64,000 nucleotides of DNA. Origin: Rattus norvegicus. Lineage: Eukaryota > Chordata > Mammalia > Rodentia > Muridae. The stretch lies in the NCBI RefSeq assembly GCF_036323735.1, contig NW_026947372.1, positions 702,823 to 766,822 of the forward strand, read 5' to 3'. Each line of letters starts with the position of its first letter. Positions within the stretch are counted from its first letter, which is position 1. The notes under the pieces are model-generated. The model had not been told where the DNA came from. It saw only the letters and a list, made by a program, of their open reading frames with translations, and did no database searches. Shown here piece by piece: positions 56,659 to 64,000 of the stretch. The position numbers and the translations under genes were made by a program.

Positions 56659-58642
56659 CCCTGACTAACTTTCTCCATTCAGAGCTTTTAACTACTAGTG
56701 AAGCAGAGAGAAGTCTCTAGGTTTAGAGAGATGGAGTATGTAAAGGTTTCAACTGTGCAATAGGAGACTCTCCTGGAAAGGACACCCTCGAATCTGGTCA
56801 ATGAAAGGAACGCTGCTCAGCAGCTAAGGACATGGCAGTTCTTAGTGACATCATCATTAGGCCTCCCTGAAAAATCTTTTGTATCCTGGAGATCCCTAGC
56901 TTCTTCTGTGATGTAACAAGTATTGTCCTGACAGGATCTGCCTCTCCGATATTTCTTCAGTACCTCTCTGGTTTACTAATTGGCCACTAATTCAGAGTAA
57001 ACAGCCATGTGGGAGTGAGAACAAACAGGATGAAGAGATCAGAAATGGGCAGAAGTAAGCTGGCCTTCTGTCTTAGTATTAAAAAAAAGAAAAAAAATAA
57101 GTGGTATTTGGAAAAGCTCAGAGAGCCCTTGGTAGGGGTTGAGTGGTATTGATGAAGAAATAGACTTGATCTGAGCCTTCCACATATGGGAATCAAGAGC
57201 TGGAGCATCTGGACTTCCCTGTTCTTCTGGTTCCTGGATGTCAGAGGGTTTATATCATTTATTTCTTTATTCCAATACCAAGTGTTATGAACGGCACAGT
57301 TGATTTCCTGAGAGCTCATGACCTTTACTCTTTTTGTCAAGAAGAAAAGGTCCTAAGGAAGAAGGGAAAAACAAGTATTGTGTCCCTAACTCAAGTTAAA
57401 CTCCTCAAGGCTTTGAATCCCTATAGTGCAGTTTGTGTCTGACACTGATATCTAGGAGAGAGAAGAGCTTCTAGTTGAGACTTCATCATCTCAGTCTTTA
57501 TACTAATATTAACCTGACTACCACTTCAGATTTCTGAGTCAATATGTTAGATTACTTGGCAGCTTTCTTCTCTTTTATATCATATTTTTTTATTTTTTAG
57601 CAATTTGTTTTCTTTTCAAACTACATGTTTCTATATATACATTGAAAATATGATTTCCTTTCCCAGTTTCCTGCCCATAAGATCCCTACCAGTTTCATTT
57701 CCTTCTTCTCTAACCAGCCTTTCTGCTGCATGACATTCCCTTGAACTGAGAGACAAACTGTGGAGGACAAGGCCTCTCTTTCCAATGTTGCCTAAAAAAG
57801 GCCATCCTCTGCCACATATGCATTTGGAGCCATAGGTCTGTCCTTGTACTATTTGGTATGTTGGTATAGTATGAGAAAGTTCTGGTTCATTGGCATTGTT
57901 GTTTGTATGGGTTTGAAAACACCCTCAGCTCCTCTATCCTTTTTCAAAATTTACGAACAATAGGTCCGTTTTCAGTTCAATGGTTTACTACTAGCATTCA
58001 CTTCTGTATTTGACATGCTGTATCTGAGTATCTCAGGTAATATTGATATCCGGTTCCTGGCAAAATGCATTTCTTACCTTCATCAATCTTATATAGTTTT
58101 GTTGGCTGATGTATACATATATACTTTTGGTGGCTCCTACACTTATGTGGTGAAGTGGAATGATAACATGGATTTTACCCAACTATGTCAAGAATGTAGA
58201 ACTCACAAATGACCATTTCAAAAATACTCCTTCCTATTTTTATAAACCTAATGAAGTAGATGTTTAACTGGTCCTCAAGCCATTCTTCTCCTTTCCCATC
58301 ATCCAGTATCTTATGTTTGGCCTTAAGATAGAATCACATTAAAACATCCTAAAACCGCAAGTCTGGCCATTGGAATATTGGAAGCTCAATAGTGTAGTTC
58401 TGATATCAAATTGTACAAGAAACCGAAATCAATAGTCCATGTTGTCCTTTGCTTTCCTGATCTCTGGTAATTTTTCAATAAAATAAGAATTTGGGAATTT
58501 ATCACTTGAAGTAGGTACACAGTTTTAAACTTTTTATACTCACTCTATACCTGGGCCCACTTTGTGACCAAAATCATTGCAGAGAATGGAATTGGAAAAC
58601 AAAATTTTTGAGTACACATTGAGGAATATTTACCAAGTCCCT
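56659..58642. repeat. Array unit 9 (cut by ERV3)
   Basis: About 1.98 kb of a unit up to AAGTCCCT, where the ERV3 LTR begins; the expected continuation (ATCAAGGAATT) is missing. Antisense L1 3' UTR part about 57595-58105. A minus-strand open piece lies at 56987-57340 (117 codons). Confidence 0.92.
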
Positions 58643-58952
58643 TGTCATGCCCAACCTCGACCAGCAAAAAAGATATGACCAATGAAGATCTTCTTCAAGC
58701 AGTTTTACTCAGGAACCTTGAAACAATCTTCTGACCCCGGGGAACCCCCGGAGAACACTTAAATAGCTAGTGCTGGCTAATCCCAGCAAGCTATCTGGGT
58801 CATGCAGACAGGCTATCACTATGCGGAAGCTAGCAAGCCAGGCAGGTATAGCCAAATAAGGACTTGCTTACTACAAGGAGCGCACACTGTTCGGAGGGTG
58901 GAAAGTGGAACCAGCACGATCTTTGACGCCTGTCACGTCACAGCCGCCTATA
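58643..58952 (-). repeat. ERV3 3' LTR
   Basis: About 310 bp. The plus-strand edge TGTCATGCCCAACCTCGACC is homologous to the corresponding edges of the ERV1 and ERV2 LTRs. The inner edge next to the polypurine tract reads TATA on the plus strand, so the terminal TG of this LTR appears mutated to TA. The 6 bp outside (58637-58642, GTCCCT) should recur beyond the other LTR. Confidence 0.8.
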
Positions 58953-58972
58953 GTTCCACCTTTTTGTTTAAT
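58953..58972 (-). promoter_or_regulatory. ERV3 polypurine tract
   Basis: The minus strand reads AAACAAAAAGGTGGAAC next to the LTR, the same motif type and place as in ERV1 and ERV2. Confidence 0.7.
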
Positions 58973-59116
58973 TAACCAAGCAGGCAAAGGCACCACTGAG
59001 TGTGGTGACCCCCACTGTCTTAGGATCATCCCTTCATTAAACCAGTCTTATGACACCTCTTTGCCCACCAAGTTCCTTAGCTAGAAGAGAGGTTGCCCAT
59101 AACTGGGGAGGGTCAC

Positions 59117-59500
59117 TCACACATACTCATGCCTGAGGTACAACAAGGTCTTCTGAATAACCTTAAGCCAGGCTTGAGGGGACTGTCCTGCTTCAATTGC
59201 TGCAAATACCTGTACCACCATAACAGCGTGCCGCCTCTGAACAAACCTCATTCTACAGAGACAACACAGGCACACTAGGCAGACCAGCAGCAAGAATCCA
59301 ACTAGGGTTCCCATACCCTCCCACTCCCTCAGATGATTCATAGCAGCCTCAATCCAAAATGACAATCCCGTAGCCAGTCTAGCATATGCACGTGTGGAGT
59401 TCACCGTCACGATGGCTGCACATAGCTGAACCATTAAGAAATCGAATTCTCCTGTCCAATTTCCTAGAAGATAACTTGACAACTTTTTAGAAAAATTAGA
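59117..59500 (-). pseudogene. ERV3 env C-terminal remnant (transmembrane subunit)
   Basis: A 121-codon minus-strand open piece. It has an ectodomain end with NWTGEF and NSTR (possible N-glycosylation sites), a strongly hydrophobic anchor (MGTLVGFLLLVCLVCLCCLC) and a basic cytoplasmic tail (RRHAVMVVQVFAAIEAGQSP). The tail resembles that of ERV1 env (AIVYQAMVAIEIGASP). The surface subunit and most of the transmembrane subunit are missing: integrase begins within about 20 bp. No entry-competent protein is possible from this copy. Confidence 0.75.
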
Positions 59501-59516
59501 TGAGTGGATTTAAAAG

Positions 59517-60480
59517 TCATGACGTATCGGCATGAGTCTCCGGAACACCAATAGTATCCCCCACAGGGGTTCCATTTGGACCACCATTTGGGTCACTCCA
59601 AGAAGTGTCAGCAGCAGCAGGATCTTCATTCTTGTTGTACCTCCTGGTCAATCTTTCAGCGACCCACAACGGATCTTGCCGGTCCTGAGGAAACACACAA
59701 AGAGACCCTCTTGCCCATGACAACATGGGATCTGGCAAATGTCATAAGCCAGTGATCACGTCTTTCCATTTCACGTAACCTTTCAACATGCCCACCCGAC
59801 ACTGATGTCTGTCAGTGGCAGATAGGCCATCATAATCCAATATTAAAAAATTAAGAGTAAAAGGGGCTAAGGATATCTGTTCCCTGGTGGTTCTACCATG
59901 GCCTATTCCCCCTATTTGTTTAATCACACATTCCTTCAAGGTATGATATGCTTGCTCAACAATACCTTGACATTGGAGATTATAAGGCAGGCCATGGGTC
60001 AACTGCATATCCATCTGTTTACAAAAGGATTTGAAAGATATAGCAGTTTAAGCTGGGTCATTATCAGTTTTTAAGTGTTAAGGCTTTTTCCAAACAGCCC
60101 AGGCTTATAGGAAGTGTCCAATAACATTGCGTGGCTTTTCTCTACTCATAGGGGTAGCATGAATGACACCTGAACAAGTATCCACAGAAACATGAATGCA
60201 TTTTAGAGTCCCAAATCCAGATATGTGAGTTACATCCATTTGCCAAATCTTTAGGGGCAAAAGGCCTCTAGGATTAACCCCTACACCTGGGGAATCGTGA
60301 AAAGTGATACACTGTTGACATCCTAAAACTATCTGTCGAGCATCTGCTCAAGACAGATGAAACTTCTGTTCTAAGGTCTTAGTAGGCACATGAAATTGTT
60401 GATGAAACTGTCCAGCTTGATCCAATGATGGCCTAAGAAGATGAACTCCATTTGTGTCCATCTATCCACAAGATCATTTC
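59517..60480 (-). pseudogene. ERV3 integrase remnant
   Basis: All three integrase parts are visible on the minus strand. The zinc region has GCQQC around 60310-60330. The core has QMDVTHI (first Asp, about 60235), TDNDPA (second Asp, about 60055, with Asp where Gly is usual) and QGIVEQAYHTLKE (third acidic residue region, about 59950). The C-terminal segments are WKDVITGL and MPDPMLSWARGSLCVF. Stops lie in the core (for example near 60050 and 60100), so the enzyme is dead. Confidence 0.85.
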
Positions 60481-60599
60481 ATTGTTAGACAAAAATCTTG
60501 ACCTCTTTTTCAGATCAATTCCTGAAGTTCCCTCAGCAGCTGACATACCGTGCTGCTAATTTTAATAGGGCAAACCACTTCTAAAATCTTAACTGCATT

Positions 60600-60860
60600 A
60601 ACAAATATGATGAATCAGAGAGCAAATTAAAGGCAAAGGAACAATTTTTATACACTTCCTGCACAATCTTGAGTTCAATTATTTGTGGAGAGCTGGGATG
60701 ATATTGACACAAAATTGGCTCTTGATGGTTAATCACATAAGCTCCACAGCCATTTTTGGATCCATCTGTAAAAATGTTTGGCGCCCCCTGTATAGAAGTA
60801 CTGGAAGTAACCTTAGAAAGAATATGGGATGTTCTTTAAAGAAGGATAGCAAAGAATGTT
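60600..60860 (-). pseudogene. ERV3 RNase H remnant
   Basis: The minus strand at about 60640-60790 encodes NIFTDGSKNGCGAYVIN, keeping the first catalytic Asp and the GS motif, followed by SPQIIELKIVQEV with the acidic residue of the next helix. The motif is better preserved than in ERV1 or ERV2. Flanking frames are disrupted. Confidence 0.8.
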
Positions 60861-61985
60861 TTGGATAATGATTATCTATCTCTCCATGGAATCCACAGCA
60901 TAATATAGCCCAATCACCCACAGTGACACACAAGTTCTTCATCTGCTGAACTGTATAGGGCACTATGATCAAGATTGGGGAAACACCAAAAAATTGTATG
61001 CACTTTTGGATCCCATACGGGGCTAATTCTGTAACTGCTGTAGGATAATAATCTACTGATCTAGCTGGAGAAGCCTTGGGATAAAAACAAAGCAGAGGGC
61101 CATCTTGGCACAACAATTCTGTGGGCTGCATGTAGGTGGCTAGAATTCATAGCACAATGTCTGCACCCTCCTTCCATCGATGTAAAATTGTGCCTTGTAA
61201 TCCTTTTTCAACCTTCTTTAAAGCTCTCCTTGCTTCATCTGTCAATTGTCTATGAGAATCCAAGGCCGAATCCCCAACTAAAGTATTATAAAATGGTTTT
61301 AATTCATAATTTGGTAAATTTAAATAACATCTGACCCAATTAATATCTCCTAATAATTTTTTAAAATCATTAAGTCTTAAGATTATCTTTCCTCCATTCA
61401 TCCTCCTGGGGAATAATGATAAATGACTTAATTTTGCTCTTAAATAATTTACAAGATTGCCCTTTTGTACCTTTTCTGGGGCAATAATCCCCTACCTTCT
61501 AGCAATTTAACTAAATTTCCACATGATAAATCTAAAATCTCTTCATTCTTTGCAGTTAAAAGGATATCATCCATAATATGAGGTGCATGAAACTTCTGTC
61601 TTATTGGGGTGATGGCATTGCCAGAAAAAGTTGACATATAGAAGGGCTATTTGGCATACCCTGTAGTATAACTACTGATTCATATTTTTGATCAGGTTCT
61701 TCATGTTTGCATGATGGAACAGTAAAAGCAAATCTTTCACTATCCCTTGGACAAAGAGGTATGAAGAAAAAGCAATCTTTTATATCAATCAGTACAGCAG
61801 GTCAACAGGCTGGCAGAGAGGATAAAAGAGGAAGCCCACGTTGCACTGGGCTCATGATTTGCAACTGTTGATTATTAAATTGTAAATTATGCATCATCAT
61901 TCCCTGACTTCTTATATCACATATATTGGGGTATTCCAATATGATACTGATGGTTTTATATGCTTCATAGTCAGCTTTAGCTGTG
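60861..61985 (-). pseudogene. ERV3 reverse transcriptase remnant
   Basis: Unlike ERV1 and ERV2, the RT core is present. On the minus strand: LIDIKDCFFFIPL (first catalytic Asp region, about 61780), FAFTVPSC (about 61730) and QGMPNSP (about 61650). HIMDDILLTAK follows (about 61565), where the usual Tyr of the YMDD box is Ile but both Asp are kept. The thumb is RLNDFKKLLGDINWVRCYL (about 61340-61400), then the connection (61131 down to 60861). Stops and frame changes separate these segments. Confidence 0.85.
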
Positions 61986-61989
61986 GCAA

Positions 61990-62250
61990 GCTTCTCAGAA
62001 GAAAGCAGTCACTGAAGAACCCTCAATGGCTCCTCTGTTTTCCAGGTAATGGAAACCCTTCCTCAGCAGCCCCAAGGAAAAACCCAAGTCCTGATCCTTT
62101 TCTCTCTTTTGGGCAGTTATAGGGTTAGTCCTACCCTGCAAGTATTTCCCTATTCCTTTACTGGGAATATAACCCATATGTTTCATAATCTTTTGTGAAG
62201 TTTCAGAATACTCAGTGTTCAATTTGAAACCCATATATTTCAGCAAATCT
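61990..62250 (-). pseudogene. ERV3 G-patch domain at end of protease
   Basis: A minus-strand open piece of 83 codons containing SQKIMKHMGYIPSKGIGKYL, a glycine-rich G-patch. Betaretroviral proteases carry such a domain after the enzyme, where it supports reverse transcription. This placement helps assign ERV3 to that group. Confidence 0.75.
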
Positions 62251-62606
62251 CTCCCTCAAAGGGAAATGGGCAAATCAAACACATAGGGTTGCATAACTCC
62301 CGAATGCCCTTCCTGATCTCTCCAACTCAATTGTCTTGCGCTCATATCAGGAGCTCATGCTTAATGGAGACATTGTAATGTTTGATATGAGGCCTGTACT
62401 GGCCATCCAGAGGGCCAATCTTTCTTAGCTATTATACTTCTATTGGGCACTGTATCCAACAGTCCTAGGATCCTTTTTCCTTCTACCCTTAGCTCCATTA
62501 CTGGGCGTTGGTTTAAACCCAAGGCTAGAAATGTAAGGTCGGAGCTGAAACCATTCTCTCCTCTCCCTCTAGACTGGGCTGCAAAACTTCCATGAAGCCT
62601 AGGCAA
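62251..62606 (-). pseudogene. ERV3 aspartic protease remnant
   Basis: The minus-strand frame at 62361-62606 contains KRILGLLDTVPNRSIIA, aligned with the retroviral protease active site, where Gly of the DTG triad is Val. That change alone should abolish activity. It lies between the dUTPase and the G-patch. Confidence 0.78.
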
Positions 62607-62930
62607 AGTAATAGTTTGGCTATTCTGTCCCCAGGGGAAATGGCAGTAATCTCTTTCAGTGATTCTACCATGTTCTTGACTACCCCAGTATAATCTGGGT
62701 CAATAACTCCTGGATGGACATGTAGTCCTGTTAAAGCCGTAGATGATTTCCCTATAAGTAACCATACTGTGCCAAGTTCAAGGGGACGTTTAAATCAGTT
62801 TCTATCAACTGTACACCCATCCAAGGAGTTAGTACGAGTCTGGCAGTGGACCAGATGTCCAGTCCTGCAGAGCCTTTAGTGGCTCTCCTTGGCCCCTCAG
62901 ATGGCGAAGGGATGACCATCTCTCGTGACT
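62590..62930 (-). pseudogene. ERV3 dUTPase remnant
   Basis: Minus-strand translation over this region gives pieces of a trimeric dUTPase: AGLDIWSTARLVLTP (about 62830-62875), GLHVHPGVIDPDYTG (about 62690-62735) and ISPGDRIAKLL (about 62620-62655), in order but not in one clean frame. In betaretroviruses dUTPase lies between nucleocapsid and protease, as here. It would hydrolyse dUTP to limit uracil in viral DNA. Confidence 0.7.
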
Positions 62931-62975
62931 CGGTTCTACATCCTAATTCTCGACTGGCACATATATTTGTGGGCC

Positions 62976-63940
62976 CTAGGGTCGTGGACGTGGCTCTCCA
63001 TTTTTTGGACCTGCTCCACCAAAACCCGACCTAAGAGGCTGCCCATTGATGTCTTTTACCGAGTGGCACTCATGAGTGCAATGGTTCCCCTTTTTGCACT
63101 TGGGGCACGACCCTTTTTGCCTTGGTCGTTGGCCACTTCTTGTACTGAAGAGACTTCTCCTTTCTGGACATTGCCTTTTGAGGTGCCCCTGTTGATCACA
63201 CTTAACACACATTCCTGAGCGTCCTCCTTTTCTCTGCATCATCTGCATAACAGCAGCTGCAAGTCCAGCATTAGTCAAAGATCCCCCTATATCTCTACAG
63301 ACCTTGTTCCAAGCTTCAAGTCCCTTATTCTTGTAAGGAGTGATAGTGGCTCGACATTCCTTTGTGCAAAGCTCATAGGCCAATTGTTTAATTAAGGGCA
63401 TAATCATAATGGGGTCGCCAAAGTCTCTACCTGCTGCTACCACTAATTGGGCTACAAAGTCAGAGAATGGCTCCATAGGTCCTTGAAGGATCTTGATGAG
63501 GTTTCTACTTACTTCTCCCTTACTAGGTAAGGATTTCAATGCATTTGTTGCAACCTCATTAATCTGCTGGTAAACCTGTCCTGGATAACCTGTCTGAGCA
63601 TTTGCAGAGTGTCCCTGACCTAGCAGCATATCTCTATCCTAGGCAGCCTCCCCCCCCCTCGCTACCAAGTTAGCAGCAGCCTGTTCATTGGCAAACTCAA
63701 TAAGAAAAGCTCTCCAGTTCAAATACTGTCCCAGAATAAGACAGGCCTAAGGAAGTTTACTCCAATCACTAGGAGTCATGCAAAATCTGTATAAGACCTC
63801 AACCTGAGTTATGGTAAATGAGGCCATAATGCAATATGTCCTGACTGATTTTACAGGGACTTGATCACCTTAAAGTCTAAAGGCTCATGATACCTTTGTT
63901 GATTATCATCCACATAAACAGGATAGACCAGATGCAGTTC
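62976..63940 (-). pseudogene. ERV3 gag remnant: capsid and nucleocapsid
   Basis: The largest open viral frame in the window is 62976-63629 (217 codons). It has the capsid C-terminal domain with the major homology region (GPMEPFSDFVAQL) and nucleocapsid with two CCHC zinc knuckles, CVKCDQQGHLKRQC and CPKCKKGNHCTHEC, both with complete CX2CX4HX4C spacing. Upstream, to about 63940, sequence in other frames matches the capsid N-terminal domain (YHEPLDFKVIKSL, FTITQVEVLYRFC), interrupted by stops. Matrix and the segment before capsid are missing. Confidence 0.85.
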
Positions 63941-63986
63941 TGTGTGGATTGGCTTCCACACTTCTGGGCAGAATTTACTACCCATT

Positions 63987-64000
63987 TGTCACGCGCCCAA
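63987..64000 (-). repeat. Probable first bases of the ERV3 5' LTR
   Basis: TGTCACGCGCCCAA at the window end resembles the LTR edges TGTCATGCCCAACC (58643), TGTCACGTCCACC (13572) and TGAAGCGCCCACC (18628). Only 14 bases are visible, and the distance to capsid is very short, so a chance match is possible. Confidence 0.5.

Larger units (their letters stand above)
37075..58642. repeat. Tandem array of ~2.2 kb units (about ten, head to tail)
   Basis: The same long sequence recurs in the same orientation, recognised by several ordered landmarks: CCCTGACTAACTTT, then CACCCTCGAATCTGGTCAAT, then GATCTGAGCCTTCCACATA, then GTGTCTGACACTGATATCTG, then an antisense L1 3' UTR stretch, then GGTGGCTCCTACA. 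The CCCTGACTAACTTT landmark is at about 40959, 43428, 45782, 47969, 50146, 52310, 54489 and 56659. Intervals are 2469, 2354, 2187, 2177, 2164, 2179 and 2170 bp. The array starts in the middle of a unit at about 37075 and is cut at 58642 by ERV3. I do not recognise the non-L1 part of the unit. Confidence 0.92.
58643..64000 (-). mobile_element. ERV3: class II (betaretrovirus-like) provirus, nearly complete in window
   Basis: A minus-strand provirus in the array, with 3' LTR at left (58643-58952) and, going rightwards, polypurine tract, end of env, integrase, RNase H, RT, protease with G-patch, dUTPase and gag (nucleocapsid and capsid). The order gag, dUTPase-protease, pol, env is betaretroviral. 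The body is only about 5 kb because most of env and the start of gag are missing. Stops and active-site changes occur in several domains. The last 14 bases of the window resemble an LTR start, so the provirus probably ends just beyond it. Confidence 0.9.

Noticed and set aside
43759..57340. The idea that the array encodes a tandem family of vomeronasal or olfactory receptors.
   Set aside because: The recurring frame is too short, has only one hydrophobic stretch, lacks any receptor motif, and is broken in several units.
37075..58642. A CRISPR-like or other short-spacer array.
   Set aside because: The repeats are over 2 kb long and eukaryotic in context, with L1 sequence inside each unit; there are no short direct repeats with unique spacers.

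Overview
This is a stretch of mammalian, almost certainly murine-rodent, genome. The rat (Rattus) is the best guess, because the one full-length LINE-1 has rat/mouse-type ORF1 and ORF2 and a G-rich polypurine 3' UTR, and all three proviruses are betaretrovirus-like class II (ERVK, IAP/IAPE-type) elements. I found no bacterial features, no convincing functional host gene, no tRNA or rRNA gene, and no B1, B2 or ID SINE. The window reads as L1- and ERV-rich, gene-poor DNA dominated by nested mobile elements, plus a large tandem array of about 2.2 kb units.

Left third (1-23023): an old antisense L1 (L1-A) was split by a minus-strand provirus, ERV1 (227-12477, 6-bp target duplication TATTAG on both sides). 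ERV1 was later hit by a full-length plus-strand L1 (963-7366), flanked by an exceptionally long direct repeat of 559 bp (404-962 and 7367-7925). The two copies differ at only four positions, all CpG transitions. That L1 has an uninterrupted 1275-codon ORF2, but its ORF1 carries two in-frame stop codons. A second minus-strand provirus, ERV2 (13572-18927), has clearly non-matching LTRs and sits at a head-to-head junction between antisense L1-A and sense L1-B (18928-23023). ERV1 and ERV2 both lack most of gag, all of pro and the catalytic part of RT, so they look like members of one internally deleted subfamily.

Middle (23024-37074): about 2.3 kb of low-repeat DNA holds broken coding-like frames on the minus strand and a CpG-rich 21-bp minisatellite. 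It is followed by two long, old antisense L1s (L1-C and L1-E), an LTR-like insert between them, a short nested L1 3' end, and a pair of purine-rich LTR-like elements.

Right half (37075-58642): a head-to-tail array of about ten units. The five right-hand intervals measure 2165-2187 bp; the left-hand units are longer and more disrupted. Each unit carries an antisense L1 3' UTR fragment, two short AT-rich positions that have expanded into different microsatellites in different units, and a recurring but repeatedly broken minus-strand open segment. The array is cut by a third minus-strand provirus, ERV3 (58643 to the window end), which retains recognisable gag (CA and two zinc knuckles), dUTPase, protease with G-patch, RT, RNase H, integrase and the end of env, all with disabling changes. 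The last 14 bases of the window look like the start of its second LTR, so the array probably resumes just outside.

The elements do not form a cooperating gene system; the biology here is the layered insertion history. The most unusual items are the 559-bp duplication around the L1, the tandem array with position-specific microsatellite expansion, and the provirus with mismatched LTRs.
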